NCBI GenBank assembly: GCA_022559845.1
Contig: CM040120.1
Location: 164,344,334-164,408,333 of the forward strand
DNA from: Amorphophallus konjac
Taxonomy: Eukaryota; Streptophyta; Magnoliopsida; Alismatales; Araceae
Direction of reading: 5' to 3'
Length of the DNA stretch: 64,000 nucleotides
The notes under the pieces were generated by a model that searched no databases, had not been told where the DNA came from, and worked only from the letters and a program-made list of their open reading frames with translations. Made by a program: the position numbers and the translations under genes. This document shows, in pieces, positions 44,654-56,737 of this stretch. Numbering within the stretch: the stretch's first letter is position 1; each line of letters opens with the position of its first letter.

Positions 44654-45301
44654 ATGCAGAGACAGGATAAGAAAATGGATGATCTGCTCAAGTATGTCAC
44701 TCTAAATATTAATCAAGTTCATTCCAGGCTACTGAAGCTTGAGATTTCTCTCCTAATTGAATGGAAAAAGTTCCTGCTAAACAAGAAAGCTTCAGATGAT
44801 GCCACCAGGTCCTCGATGGAAAGCTTGCAGGTGGTATGTTCAAAGATAGCAACAGCACTTCGTGAATTACAAGATGCTCATATTTCCTCCTTTAAGTCAT
44901 CTGCCAGCATTATAGATCATTGTTTTGAGATCAGGACATCCTTAGAAGTTTTGAAGGGGTCATCTAGTGCCCTAGGTCTAGATGTCCAGAAGATCTATGA
45001 CAGATTGATCGCTTTCTTAGCAGAAGTGAGAACTCTGACTGACAGATATGAATCTGTTAATATTCGCCAGGAAGACATCATTTCAGAAGTGGCACATGTC
45101 AGAAGCTCCGTTGTGTATTGGCTAGCTGAATTGTCCAATGACTTGAAGGATCTTCACTCTGCCTTGGGTTCAGCCCTTGGTCAGGCATCCTCCAGCAGAG
45201 GTCCAACTCAAGATTTCTCATCTGCTGCTCCAAGGGGTAGACCACCACAAGACAAGCCGCATGGCCCTTCCAGCAGACATGCCAGATTCTTTTCTCCTTA
45301 A
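44654..45301 (+). CDS. downstream coiled-coil segment, unit 3
   Basis: 215-residue open segment identical in plan to unit 1, type A (ALGLDVQ). Intact. The ATG choice is nominal because there may be no independent start. Confidence 0.5.
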   Translation: MQRQDKKMDDLLKYVTLNINQVHSRLLKLEISLLIEWKKFLLNKKASDDATRSSMESLQVVCSKIATALRELQDAHISSFKSSASIIDHCFEIRTSLEVLKGSSSALGLDVQKIYDRLIAFLAEVRTLTDRYESVNIRQEDIISEVAHVRSSVVYWLAELSNDLKDLHSALGSALGQASSSRGPTQDFSSAAPRGRPPQDKPHGPSSRHARFFSP

Positions 45302-45862
45302 AAAAATAGTGTTCTGTATTTTTTTTGCCCATTTTGAGGCTCTCTCTCACTCTTGGACTTGTTAATTACATCTCATATCATTTGCATTTCTGCCTCCTTT
45401 TGTTTCTTTCTTTTTAATGTTGACCTTCTGTAGGCTAAGTACCTTTAACAACTAGTTTTATGATCTTGTTGATTTAATGTCTTGAGGTAACTGACCAAGG
45501 TATTCGGAAGAATATAATAAAGCCATATTTTGAAGAGCGAACTTTAACGGGCAATGGCTGTGTTACATATTGAATGAGGGTAGTCTGGGTATTTCCTCAA
45601 AAGTTCGATAAGAGTGAAAAGTGACCCCCCAAAAACCCTTCTTATTCCTCAAGGTTACATCCAAAAACCCTCGTGTGCCCATGTTGCTTTCTGTTCCTCC
45701 TCGTGCCGATACGTCTCGCTGCTCCTTCAAACCCTTCTCTCCCGCTCATTTTCCTCCACGAAAATCTCATCTCCCCCACAGAGTTCTCCTCCGTTCTTGG
45801 TTCTAGCTTCATCTCCAGCAGCAACCAGCAAGAAAGAGTTGATACTCTGGGAGTTACGGCAA

Positions 45863-47455
45863 ATGGATCAGCTAGAATCCGTCGCTCCTGTTGAAAGGAA
45901 GAGGAAGGGAAAAGAAACAGTTGAGGAGCCTTCGTCCAAGCAACAAAGATGTCTAGAACCAGAAATAGCCGTGGAAATTTCTTCTGCACAAGGTACCAGG
46001 CTTTCTCAGTCTATCATGTTTTTAGAGAGTGGGAAAATTATTCCTCCAAGGATAATAGATTTCAGCGATGAATCCATGGTTTTGAAGTTTCCAGAACTTT
46101 TGGAGATTTTTGAGTTTCAGGATTGGAGGAAATTCCTAGAAAATCACTGTGTCTACTACCCTAGCCTGGTAATGGAATTTTATAATAATTTGTCTTTGAG
46201 CCGAGATAAGTCTGCTCTGATCTCGTCTGTTAAGGGGATTGAGATAGCAGTAACGTGTGACTCTCTCCACAAAGCTCTCAGTATTCCAGAAAAAGGAGAG
46301 GTGGAAAGAGGGTTTAGATATAGTCTGCATGAAGCCTTTTCGGTCATTACTGGTAAACCCAGTAATATTCATGACAAGGGGCAATTGAAGCTGAAAGCTT
46401 ACCAAACCTTATCATTTCCCCCTCTTCACAAGCTTCTTCAGAACATCATTGCATCTATAGTCACCCCACAGACTAGAGCTAGAGGAAGAATCACAGACAC
46501 TCAGAGATTTCTTTTGTTTTGTCTGATTCAGCATGTAAAGATCTGTCTGCCTGAAATTATTTTTTCTGTCATGAAGGGGTGTATTGGGTCCAAAAGACAC
46601 CTGCCCTACGCCGCCCATTTGACAGACATCTTCAAGTATTCAAAGATTTCCTTGGATGGAGAGGCCATGTCTGAAGTTAGGGGTCGAAACATTTTTAACA
46701 TGAATTTTGTTTCAGTATTTTTGGGCTTGGAGGGTTCTTCTCTCATGGGGCAGGTTAAGGCCCAGAAAGTCAAAGAATCACAAGCTCAGAGAGAGCTTCT
46801 GGAACACCCTCAAGAATCTGCCCAAACAATTTTAGAATTAGCTTCTGAGGTTGCTTTACAAAAGACACCATCTGAACAACCACTGTCTGCTACTTCTGCT
46901 GCACCTACTGAAGCATCTCTATCTTTTCAGAGGCTTGTTGAGATTGCATCTGAAGAAGTTAGGATGTCTGAAGACAACATTCAAACTGAACTAGATACAA
47001 ATATTGATGGTTTGTTTGATTCCTTTGGGAAGACATCAGAAGAAGTGAGGCTGCCTGTGGAACAGCCTGCTCAAGAGCAAGAATGTAATGAGCAAGACCT
47101 TGCTGAGTTTGTTAATTTCATTCTTAGAGAGACTGTGGAGAAAAGCTTGGAAGAGGCTGACAACGTGGTTACAGCTATAATTATAGAACAGGCTCCTGTT
47201 GAAAACTCTGCAGATGATGATCTCATGGAAGAAAGAGTGGATGAGTGTCAAGAGAAAGCTACTGACATAGAACAAGAAGCAGAATCATCAAGTGAAGAAG
47301 AAGCACCTGAAAATGTATTTCCTGAAAAAGAAATCCAAGCTGAAGATGAAGATCGGGTTCCAGCAGGAGACAGCCAAACGCCAGTACAAGAAGAAGCAGA
47401 TGAGAGAACAGCACCTGGCTGTGAATCTTATGGTACACCCCTAGGTCAACCTTGA
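45863..47455 (+). CDS. env-position gene, unit 4 (type B, intact upstream frame)
   Basis: 530 residues, almost identical to unit 2. One private amino-acid change is lysine to isoleucine near 47177 (VVTAIIIEQ instead of VVTAKIIEQ), and a silent C-to-T lies near 47055. Ends at the common TGA 47453. Confidence 0.8.
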   Translation: MDQLESVAPVERKRKGKETVEEPSSKQQRCLEPEIAVEISSAQGTRLSQSIMFLESGKIIPPRIIDFSDESMVLKFPELLEIFEFQDWRKFLENHCVYYPSLVMEFYNNLSLSRDKSALISSVKGIEIAVTCDSLHKALSIPEKGEVERGFRYSLHEAFSVITGKPSNIHDKGQLKLKAYQTLSFPPLHKLLQNIIASIVTPQTRARGRITDTQRFLLFCLIQHVKICLPEIIFSVMKGCIGSKRHLPYAAHLTDIFKYSKISLDGEAMSEVRGRNIFNMNFVSVFLGLEGSSLMGQVKAQKVKESQAQRELLEHPQESAQTILELASEVALQKTPSEQPLSATSAAPTEASLSFQRLVEIASEEVRMSEDNIQTELDTNIDGLFDSFGKTSEEVRLPVEQPAQEQECNEQDLAEFVNFILRETVEKSLEEADNVVTAIIIEQAPVENSADDDLMEERVDECQEKATDIEQEAESSSEEEAPENVFPEKEIQAEDEDRVPAGDSQTPVQEEADERTAPGCESYGTPLGQP

Positions 47456-47512
47456 CTTCTATCTGCTCGGGCGCCCAACATTGAAGAACTCCTTATAAAT
47501 TTGACTCAGCAG

Positions 47513-48160
47513 ATGCAGAGACAGGATAAGAAAATGGATGATCTGCTCAAGTATGTCACTCTAAATATTAATCAAGTTCATTCCAGGCTATTGAAGCTTG
47601 AAATTTCTCTCCTAATTGAATGGAAAAAGTTCCTGCTAAACAAGAAAGCTTCAGATGATGCCACCAGGTCCTCGATGGAAAGCTTGCAGGTGGTATGTTC
47701 AAAGATAGCAACAGCACTTCGTGAATTACAAGATGCTCATATTTCCTCCTTTAAGTCATCTGCCAGCATTATAGATCATTGTTTTGAGATCAGGACATCC
47801 TTAGAAGTTTTGAAGGGGTCATCTAGTGCCCTAGGTCCAGATGTCCAGAAGATCTATGACAGATTGATCGCTTTCTTAGCAGAAGTGAGAACTCTGACTG
47901 ACAGATATGAATCTGTTAATATTCGCCAGGAAGACATCATTTCAGAAGTGGCACATGTCAGAAGCTCCGTTGTGTATTGGCTAGCTGAATTGTCCAATGA
48001 CTTGAAGGATCTTCACTCTGCCTTGGGTTCAGCCCTTGGTCAGGCATCCTCCAGCAGAGGTCCAACTCAAGATTTCTCATCTGCTGCTCCAAGGGGTAGA
48101 CCACCACAAGACAAGCCGCATGGCCCTTCCAGCAGACATGCCAGATTCTTTTCTCCTTAA
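47513..48160 (+). CDS. downstream coiled-coil segment, unit 4
   Basis: 215-residue open segment, type B, no amino-acid difference from unit 2 seen. Confidence 0.5.
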   Translation: MQRQDKKMDDLLKYVTLNINQVHSRLLKLEISLLIEWKKFLLNKKASDDATRSSMESLQVVCSKIATALRELQDAHISSFKSSASIIDHCFEIRTSLEVLKGSSSALGPDVQKIYDRLIAFLAEVRTLTDRYESVNIRQEDIISEVAHVRSSVVYWLAELSNDLKDLHSALGSALGQASSSRGPTQDFSSAAPRGRPPQDKPHGPSSRHARFFSP

Positions 48161-48721
48161 AAAAATAGTGTTCTGTATTTTTTTTGCCCATTTTGAGGCT
48201 CTCTCTCACTCTTGGACTTGTTAATTACATCTCATATCATTTGCATTTCTGCCTCCTTTTGTTTCTTTCTTTTTGATGTTGACCTTCTGTAGGCTAAGTA
48301 CCTTTAACAACTAGTTTTATGATCTTGTTGATTTAATGTCTTGAGGTAACTGACCAAGGTATTCGGAAGAATATAATAAAGCCATATTTTGAAGAGCGAA
48401 CTTTAACGGGCAATGGCTGTGTTACATATTGAATGAGGGTAGTCTGGGTATTTCCTCAAAAGTTCGATAAGAGTGAAAAGTGACCCCCCAAAAACCCTTC
48501 TTATTCCTCAAGGTTACATCCAAAAACCCTCGTGTGCCCTTGTTGCTTCCTGTTCCTCCTCGTGCCGATACGTCTCGCTGCTCCTTCAAACCCTTCTCTC
48601 CCGCTCATTTTCCTCCACGAAAATCTCATCTCCCCCACAGAGTTCTCCTCCGTTCTTAGTTCTAGCTTCATCTCCAGCAGCAACCAGCAAGAAAGAGTTG
48701 ATACTCTGGGAGTTACGGCAA

Positions 48722-50314
48722 ATGGATCAGCTAGAATCCGTCGCTCCTGTTGAAAGGAAGAGGAAGGGAAAAGAAACAGTTGAGGAGCCTTCGTCCAAGC
48801 AACAAAGATGTCTAGAACCAGAAATAGCCGTGGAAATTTCTTCTGCACAAGGTACCAGGCTTTCTCAGTCTATCATGTTTTTAGAGAGTGGGAAAATTAT
48901 TCCTCCAAGGATAATAGATTTCGGCGATGAATCCATGGTTTTGAAGTTTCCAGAACTTTTGGAGATTTTTGAGTTTCAGGATTGGAGGAAATTCCTAGAA
49001 AATCACCGTGTCTACTACCCTAGCCTGGTAATGGAATTTTATAATAATTTGTCTTTGAGCTGAGATAAGTCTGCTCTGATCTCGTCTGTTAAGGGGATTG
49101 AGATAGCAGTAACGTGTGACTCTCTCCACAAAGCTCTCAGTATTCCAGAAAAAGGAGAGGTGGAAAGAGGGTTTAGATATAGTCTGCATGAAGCCTTTTC
49201 GGTCATTACTGGTAAACCCAGTAATATTCATGACAAGGGGCAATTGAAGCTGAAAGCTTACCAAACCTTATCATTTCCCCCTCTTCACAAGCTTCTTCAG
49301 AACATCATTGCATCTATAGTCACCCCACAGACTAGAGCTAGAGGAAGAATCACAGACACTCAGAGATTTCTTTTGTTCTGTCTGATTCAGCATGTAAAGA
49401 TCTGTCTGCCTGAAATTATTTTTTCTGTCATGAAGGGGTGTATTGGGTCCAAAAGACACCTGCCCTACGCCGCCCATCTGACAGACATCTTCAAGTATTC
49501 AAAGATTTCCTTGGATGGAGAGGCCATGTCTGAAGTTAGGGGTCGAAACATTTTTAACATGAATTTTGTTTCAGTATTTTTGGGCTTGGAGGGTTCTTCT
49601 CTCATGGGGCAGGTTAAGGCCCAGAAAGTCAAAGAATCACAAGCTCAGAGAGAGCTTCTGGAACACCCTCAAGAATCTGCCCAAACAATTTTAGAATTAG
49701 CTTCTGAGGTTGCTTTACAAAAGACACCATCTGAACAACCACTGTCTGCTACTTCTGCTGCACCTACTGAAGCATCTCTATCTTTTCAGAGGCTTGTTGA
49801 GATTGCATCTGAAGAAGTTAGGATGTCTGAAGACAACATTCAAACTGAACTAGATACAAATATTGATGGTTTGTTTGATTCCTTTGGGAAGACATCAGAA
49901 GAAGTGAGGCTGCCCGTGGAACAGCCTGCTCAAGAGCAAGAATGTAATGAGCAAGACCTTGCTGAGTTTGTTAATTTCATTCTTAGAGAGACTGTGGAGA
50001 AAAGCTTGGAAGAGGCTGACAACGTGGTTACAACTAAAATTATAGAACAGGCTCCTGTTGAAAACTCTGCAGATGATGATCTCATGGAAGAAAGAGTGGA
50101 TGAGTGTCAAGAGAAAGCTACTGACATAGAACAAGAAGCAGAATCATCAAGTGAAGAAGAAGCACCTGAAAATGTATTTCCTGAAAAAGAAATCCAAGCT
50201 GAAGATGAAGATCGGGTTCCAGTAAGAGACAGCCAAACGCTAGTACAAGAAGAAGCAGATGAGAGAACAGCACCTGGCTGTGAATCTTATGGTACACCCC
50301 TAGGTCAACCTTGA
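48722..50314 (+). pseudogene. env-position gene, unit 5 (type A, stop at codon 114)
   Basis: TGA at 49061-49063 as in units 1 and 3. Two private changes lie close together near its end: glycine to arginine at about 50224 and proline to leucine at about 50240. Common TGA at 50312. Confidence 0.85.
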
Positions 50315-50371
50315 CTTCTATCTGCTCGGGCGCCCAACATTGAAGAACTCCTTATAAATTTGACTCAGCAG

Positions 50372-51019
50372 ATGCAGAGACAGGATAAGAAAATGGATGA
50401 TCTGCTCAAGTATGTCACTCTAAATATTAATCAAGTTCATTCCAGGCTACTGAAGCTTGAGATTTCTCTCCTAATTGAATGGAAAAAGTTCCTGCTAAAC
50501 AAGAAAGCTTCAGATGATGCCACCAGGTCCTCGATGGAAAGCTTGCAGGTGGTATGTTCAAAGATAGCAACAGCACTTCGTGAATTACAAGATGCTCATA
50601 TTTCCTCCTTTAAGTCATCTGCCAGCATTATAGATCATTGTTTTGAGATCAGGACATCCTTAGAAGTTTTGAAGGGGTCATCTAGTGCCCTAGGTCTAGA
50701 TGTCCAGAAGATCTATGACAGATTGATCGCTTTCTTAGCAGAAGTGAGAACTCTGACTGACAGATATGAATCTGTTAATATTCGCCAGGAAGACATCATT
50801 TCAGAAGTGGCACATGTCAGAAGCTCCGTTGTGTATTGGCTAGCTGAATTGTCCAATGACTTGAAGGATCTTCACTCTGCCTTGGGTTCAGCCCTTGGTC
50901 AGGCATCCTCCAGCAGAGGTCCAACTCAAGATTTCTCATCTGCTGCTCCAAGGGGTAGACCACCACAAGACAAGCCGCATGGCCCTTCCAGCAGACATGC
51001 CAGATTCTTTTCTCCTTAA
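50372..51019 (+). CDS. downstream coiled-coil segment, unit 5
   Basis: 215-residue open segment, type A, intact. Confidence 0.5.
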   Translation: MQRQDKKMDDLLKYVTLNINQVHSRLLKLEISLLIEWKKFLLNKKASDDATRSSMESLQVVCSKIATALRELQDAHISSFKSSASIIDHCFEIRTSLEVLKGSSSALGLDVQKIYDRLIAFLAEVRTLTDRYESVNIRQEDIISEVAHVRSSVVYWLAELSNDLKDLHSALGSALGQASSSRGPTQDFSSAAPRGRPPQDKPHGPSSRHARFFSP

Positions 51020-51580
51020 AAAAATAGTGTTCTGTATTTTTTTTGCCCATTTTGAGGCTCTCTCTCACTCTTGGACTTGTTAATTACATCTCATATCATT
51101 TGCATTTCTGCCTCCTTTTGTTTCTTTCTTTTTAATGTTGACCTTCTGTAGGCTAAGTACCTTTAACAACTAGTTTTATGATCTTGTTGATTTAATGTCT
51201 TGAGGTAACTGACCAAGGTATTCGGAAGAATATAATAAAGCCATATTTTGAAGAGCGAACTTTAACGGGCAATGGCTGTGTTACATATTGAATGAGGGTA
51301 GTCTGGGTATTTCCTCAAAAGTTCGATAAGAGTGAAAAGTGACCCCCCAAAAACCCTTCTTATTCCTCAAGGTTACATCCAAAAACCCTCGTGTGCCCAT
51401 GTTGCTTTCTGTTCCTCCTCGTGCCGATACGTCTCGCTGCTCCTTCAAACCCTTCTCTCCCGCTCATTTTCCTCCACGAAAATCTCATCTCCCCCACAGA
51501 GTTCTCCTCCGTTCTTGGTTCTAGCTTCATCTCCAGCAGCAACCAGCAAGAAAGAGTTGATACTCTGGGAGTTACGGCAA

Positions 51581-53173
51581 ATGGATCAGCTAGAATCCGT
51601 CGCTCCTGTTGAAAGGAAGAGGAAGGGAAAAGAAACAGTTGAGGAGCCTTCGTCCAAGCAACAAAGATGTCTAGAACCAGAAATAGCCGTGGAAATTTCT
51701 TCTGCACAAGGTACCAGGCTTTCTCAGTCTATCATGTTTTTAGAGAGTGGGAAAATTATTCCTCCAAGGATAATAGATTTCAGCGATGAATCCATGGTTT
51801 TGAAGTTTCCAGAACTTTTGGAGATTTTTGAGTTTCAGGATTGGAGGAAATTCCTAGAAAATCACTGTGTCTACTACCCTAGCCTGGTAATAGAATTTTA
51901 TAATAATTTGTCTTTGAGCCGAGATAAGTCTGCTCTGATCTCGTCTGTTAAGGGGATTGAGATAGCAGTAACGTGTGACTCTCTCCACAAAGCTCTCAGT
52001 ATTCCAGAAAAAGGAGAGGTGGAAAGAGGGTTTAGATATAGTCTGCATGAAGCCTTTTCGGTCATTACTGGTAAACCCAGTAATATTCATGACAAGGGGC
52101 AATTGAAGCTGAAAGCTTACCAAACCTTATCATTTCCCCCTCTTCACAAGCTTCTTCAGAACATCATTGCATCTATAGTCACCCCACAGACTAGAGCTAG
52201 AGGAAGAATCACAGACACTCAGAGATTTCTTTTGTTTTGTCTGATTCAGCATGTAAAGATCTGTCTGCCTGAAATTATTTTTTCTGTCATGAAGGGGTGT
52301 ATTGGGTCCAAAAGACACCTGCCCTACGCCGCCCATTTGACAGACATCTTCAAGTATTCAAAGATTTCCTTGGATGGAGAGGCCATGTCTGAAGTTAGGG
52401 GTCGAAACATTTTTAACATGAATTTTGTTTCAGTATTTTTGGGCTTGGAGGGTTCTTCTCTCATGGGGCAGGTTAAGGCCCAGAAAGTCAAAGAATCACA
52501 AGCTCAGAGAGAGCTTCTGGAACACCCTCAAGAATCTGCCCAAACAATTTTAGAATTAGCTTCTGAGGTTGCTTTACAAAAGACACCATCTGAACAACCA
52601 CTGTCTGCTACTTCTGCTGCACCTACTGAAGCATCTCTATCTTTTCAGAGGCTTGTTGAGATTGCATCTGAAGAAGTTAGGATGTCTGAAGACAACATTC
52701 AAACTGAACTAGATACAAATATTGATGGTTTGTTTGATTCCTTTGGGAAGACATCAGAAGAAGTGAGGCTGCCCGTGGAACAGCTTGCTCAAGAGCAAGA
52801 ATGTAATGAGCAAGACCTTGCTGAGTTTGTTAATTTCATTCTTAGAGAGACTGTGGAGAAAAGCTTGGAAGAGGCTGACAACGTGGTTACAGCTAAAATT
52901 ATAGAACAGGCTCCTGTTGAAAACTCTGCAGATGATGATCTCATGGAAGAAAGAGTGGATGAGTGTCAAGAGAAAGCTACTGACATAGAACAAGAAGCAG
53001 AATCATCAAGTGAAGAAGAAGCACCTGAAAATGTATTTCCTGAAAAAGAAATCCAAGCTGAAGATGAAGATCGGGTTCCAGCAGGAGACAGCCAAACGCC
53101 AGTACAAGAAGAAGCAGATGAGAGAACAGCACCTGGCTGTGAATCTTATGGTACACCCCTAGGTCAACCTTGA
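51581..53173 (+). CDS. env-position gene, unit 6 (type B, intact upstream frame)
   Basis: 530 residues. Private changes: methionine to isoleucine at about 51890 (ATG to ATA) and proline to leucine near 52783 (VEQLAQ). Common TGA at 53171. Confidence 0.8.
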   Translation: MDQLESVAPVERKRKGKETVEEPSSKQQRCLEPEIAVEISSAQGTRLSQSIMFLESGKIIPPRIIDFSDESMVLKFPELLEIFEFQDWRKFLENHCVYYPSLVIEFYNNLSLSRDKSALISSVKGIEIAVTCDSLHKALSIPEKGEVERGFRYSLHEAFSVITGKPSNIHDKGQLKLKAYQTLSFPPLHKLLQNIIASIVTPQTRARGRITDTQRFLLFCLIQHVKICLPEIIFSVMKGCIGSKRHLPYAAHLTDIFKYSKISLDGEAMSEVRGRNIFNMNFVSVFLGLEGSSLMGQVKAQKVKESQAQRELLEHPQESAQTILELASEVALQKTPSEQPLSATSAAPTEASLSFQRLVEIASEEVRMSEDNIQTELDTNIDGLFDSFGKTSEEVRLPVEQLAQEQECNEQDLAEFVNFILRETVEKSLEEADNVVTAKIIEQAPVENSADDDLMEERVDECQEKATDIEQEAESSSEEEAPENVFPEKEIQAEDEDRVPAGDSQTPVQEEADERTAPGCESYGTPLGQP

Positions 53174-53230
53174 CTTCTATCTGCTCGGGCGCCCAACATT
53201 GAAGAACTCCTTATAAATTTGACTCAGCAG

Positions 53231-53878
53231 ATGCAGAGACAGGATAAGAAAATGGATGATCTGCTCAAGTATGTCACTCTAAATATTAATCAAGTTCATT
53301 CCAGGCTATTGAAGCTTGAAATTTCTCTCCTAATTGAATGGAAAAAGTTCCTGCTAAACAAGAAAGCTTCAGATGATGCCACCAGGTCCTCGATGGAAAG
53401 CTTGCAGGTGGTATGTTCAAAGATAGCAACAGCACTTCGTGAATTACAAGATGCTCATATTTCCTCCTTTAAGTCATCTGCCAGCATTATAGATCATTGT
53501 TTTGAGATCAGGACATCCTTAGAAGTTTTGAAGGGGTCATCTAGTGCCCTAGGTCCAGATGTCCAGAAGATCTATGACAGATTGATCGCTTTCTTAGCAG
53601 AAGTGAGAACTCTGACTGACAGATATGAATCTGTTAATATTCGCCAGGAAGACATCATTTCAGAAGTGGCACATGTCAGAAGCTCCGTTGTGTATTGGCT
53701 AGCTGAATTGTCCAATGACTTGAAGGATCTTCACTCTGCCTTGGGTTCAACCCTTGGTCAGGCATCCTCCAGCAGAGGTCCAACTCAAGATTTCTCATCT
53801 GCTGCTCCAAGGGGTAGACCACCACAAGACAAGCCGCATGGCCCTTCCAGCAGACATGCCAGATTCTTTTCTCCTTAA
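53231..53878 (+). CDS. downstream coiled-coil segment, unit 6
   Basis: 215-residue open segment, type B, with one private alanine to threonine change near 53749. Confidence 0.5.
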   Translation: MQRQDKKMDDLLKYVTLNINQVHSRLLKLEISLLIEWKKFLLNKKASDDATRSSMESLQVVCSKIATALRELQDAHISSFKSSASIIDHCFEIRTSLEVLKGSSSALGPDVQKIYDRLIAFLAEVRTLTDRYESVNIRQEDIISEVAHVRSSVVYWLAELSNDLKDLHSALGSTLGQASSSRGPTQDFSSAAPRGRPPQDKPHGPSSRHARFFSP

Positions 53879-54439
53879 AAAAATAGTGTTCTGTATTTTT
53901 TTTGCCCATTTTGAGGCTCTCTCTCACTCTTGGACTTGTTAATTACATCTCATATCATTTGCATTTCTGCCTCCTTTTGTTTCTTTCTTTTTGATGTTGA
54001 CCTTCTGTAGGCTAAGTACCTTTAACAACTAGTTTTATGATCTTGTTGATTTAATGTCTTGAGGTAACTGACCAAGGTATTCGGAAGAATATAATAAAGC
54101 CATATTTTGAAGAGCGAACTTTAACGGGCAATGGCTGTGTTACATATTGAATGAGGGTAGTCTGGGTATTTCCTCAAAAGTTCGATAAGAGTGAAAAGTG
54201 ACCCCCCAAAAACCCTTCTTATTCCTCAAGGTTACATCCAAAAACCCTCGTGTGCCCTTGTTGCTTCCTGTTCCTCCTCGTGCCGATACGTCTCGCTGCT
54301 CCTTCAAACCCTTCTCTCCCGCTCATTTTCCTCCACGAAAATCTCATCTCCCCCACAGAGTTCTCCTCCGTTCTTAGTTCTAGCTTCATCTCCAGCAGCA
54401 ACCAGCAAGAAAGAGTTGATACTCTGGGAGTTACGGCAA

Positions 54440-56032
54440 ATGGATCAGCTAGAATCCGTCGCTCCTGTTGAAAGGAAGAGGAAGGGAAAAGAAACAGTTG
54501 AGGAGCCTTCGTCCAAGCAACAAAGATGTCTAGAACCAGAAATAGCCGTGGAAATTTCTTCTGCACAAGGTACCAGGCTTTCTCAGTCTATCATGTTTTT
54601 AGAGAGTGGGAAAATTATTCCTCCAAGGATAATAGATTTCGGCGATGAATCCATGGTTTTGAAGTTTCCAGAACTTTTGGAGATTTTTGAGTTTCAGGAT
54701 TGGAGGAAATTCCTAGAAAATCACCGTGTCTACTACCCTAGCCTGGTAATGGAATTTTATAATAATTTGTCTTTGAGCCGAGATAAGTCTGCTCTGATCT
54801 CGTCTGTTAAGGGGATTGAGATAGCAGTAACGTGTGACTCTCTCCACAAAGCTCTCAGTATTCCAGAAAAAGGAGAGGTGGAAAGAGGGTTTAGATATAG
54901 TCTGCATGAAGCCTTTTCGGTCATTACTGGTAAACCCAGTAATATTCATGACAAGGGGCAATTGAAGCTGAAAGCTTACCAAACCTTATCATTTCCCCCT
55001 GTTCACAAGCTTCTTCAGAACATCATTGCATCTATAGTCACCCCACAGACTAGAGCTAGAGGAAGAATCACAGACACTCAGAGATTTCTTTTGTTCTGTC
55101 TGATTCAGCATGTAAAGATCTGTCTGCGTGAAATTATTTTTTCTGTCATGAAGGGGTGTATTGGGTCCAAAAGACACCTGCCCTACGCCGCCCATCTGAC
55201 AGACATCTTCAAGTATTCAAAGATTTCCTTGGATGGAGAGGCCATGTCTGAAGTTAGGGGTCGAAACATTTTTAACATGAATTTTGTTTCAGTATTTTTG
55301 GGCTTGGAGGGTTCTTCTCTCATGGGGTAGGTTAAGGCCCAGAAAGTCAAAGAATCACAAGCTCAGAGAGAGCTTCTGGAACACCCTCAAGAATCTGCCC
55401 AAACAATTTTAGAATTAGCTTCTGAGGTTGCTTTACAAAAGACACCATCTGAACAACCACTGTCTGCTACTTCTGCTGCACCTACTGAAGCATCTCTATC
55501 TTTTCAGAGGCTTGTTGAGATTGCATCTGAAGAAGTTAGGATGTCTGAAGACAACATTCAAACTGAACTAGATACAAATATTGATGGTTTGTTTGATTCC
55601 TTTGGGAAGACATCAGAAGAAGTGAGGCTGCCCGTGGAACAGCCTGCTCAAGAGCAAGAATGTAATGAGCAAGACCTTGCTGAGTTTGTTAATTTCATTC
55701 TTAGAGAGACTGTGGAGAAAAGCTTGGAAGAGGCTGACAACGTGGTTACAGCTAAAATTATAGAACAGGCTCCTGTTGAAAACTCTGCAGATGATGATCT
55801 CATGGAAGAAAGAGTGGATGAGTGTCAAGAGAAAGCTACTGACATAGAACAAGAAGCAGAATCATCAAGTGAAGAAGAAGCACCTGAAAATGTATTTCCT
55901 GAAAAAGAAATCCAAGCTGAAGATGAAGATCGGGTTCCAGCAGGAGACAGCCAAACGCCAGTACAAGAAGAAGCAGATGAGAGAACAGCACCTGGCTGTG
56001 AATCTTATGGTACACCCCTAGGTCAACCTTGA
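54440..56032 (+). pseudogene. env-position gene, unit 7 (mosaic, stop at codon 297)
   Basis: The 5' half carries type A variants (DFGDES, NHRVYY, GTTCTTAGTTCT in the leader), but codon 114 is CGA as in type B. The 3' half carries type B variants (VVTAKI, GTTCCAGCAGG). A private C-to-T turns CAG into TAG at 55328-55330, ending the product after 296 residues, within or just past the Transposase_32-like region. Private missense changes lie near 55001 (leucine to valine) and 55126 (proline to arginine). The frame reopens to 56032. Confidence 0.85.
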
Positions 56033-56089
56033 CTTCTATCTGCTCGGGCGCCCAACATTGAAGAACTCCTTATAAATTTGACTCAGCAG

Positions 56090-56737
56090 ATGCAGAGACA
56101 GGATAAGAAAATGGATGATCTGCTCAAGTATGTCACTCTAAATATTAATCAAGTTCATTCCAGGCTACTGAAGCTTGAAATTTCTCTCCTAATTGAATGG
56201 AAAAAGTTCCTGCTAAACAAGAAAGCTTCAGATGATGCCACCAGGTCCTCGATGGAAAGCTTGCAGGTGGTATGTTCAAAGATAGCAACAGCACTTCGTG
56301 AATTACAAGATGCTCATATTTCCTCCTTTAAGTCATCTGCCAGCATTATAGATCATTGTTTTGAGATCAGGACATCCTTAGAAGTTTTGAAGGGGTCATC
56401 TAGTGCCCTAGGTCCAGATGACCAGAAGATCTATGACAGATTGATCGCTTTCTTAGCAGAAGTGAGAACTCTGACTGACAGATATGAATCTGTTAATATT
56501 CGCCAGGAAGACATCATTTCAGAAGTGGCACATGTCAGAAGCTCCGTTGTGTATTGGCTAGCTGAATTGTCCAATGACTTGAAGGATCTTCACTCTGCCT
56601 TGGGTTCAGCCCTTGGTCAGGCATCCTCCAGCAGAGGTCCAACTCAAGATTTCTCATCTGCTGCTCCAAGGGGTAGACCACCACAAGACAAGCCGCATGG
56701 CCCTTCCAGCAGACATGCCAGATTCTTTTCTCCTTAA
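56090..56737 (+). CDS. downstream coiled-coil segment, unit 7
   Basis: 215-residue open segment, mainly type B, with a private valine to aspartate change near 56420. Confidence 0.5.
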   Translation: MQRQDKKMDDLLKYVTLNINQVHSRLLKLEISLLIEWKKFLLNKKASDDATRSSMESLQVVCSKIATALRELQDAHISSFKSSASIIDHCFEIRTSLEVLKGSSSALGPDDQKIYDRLIAFLAEVRTLTDRYESVNIRQEDIISEVAHVRSSVVYWLAELSNDLKDLHSALGSALGQASSSRGPTQDFSSAAPRGRPPQDKPHGPSSRHARFFSP

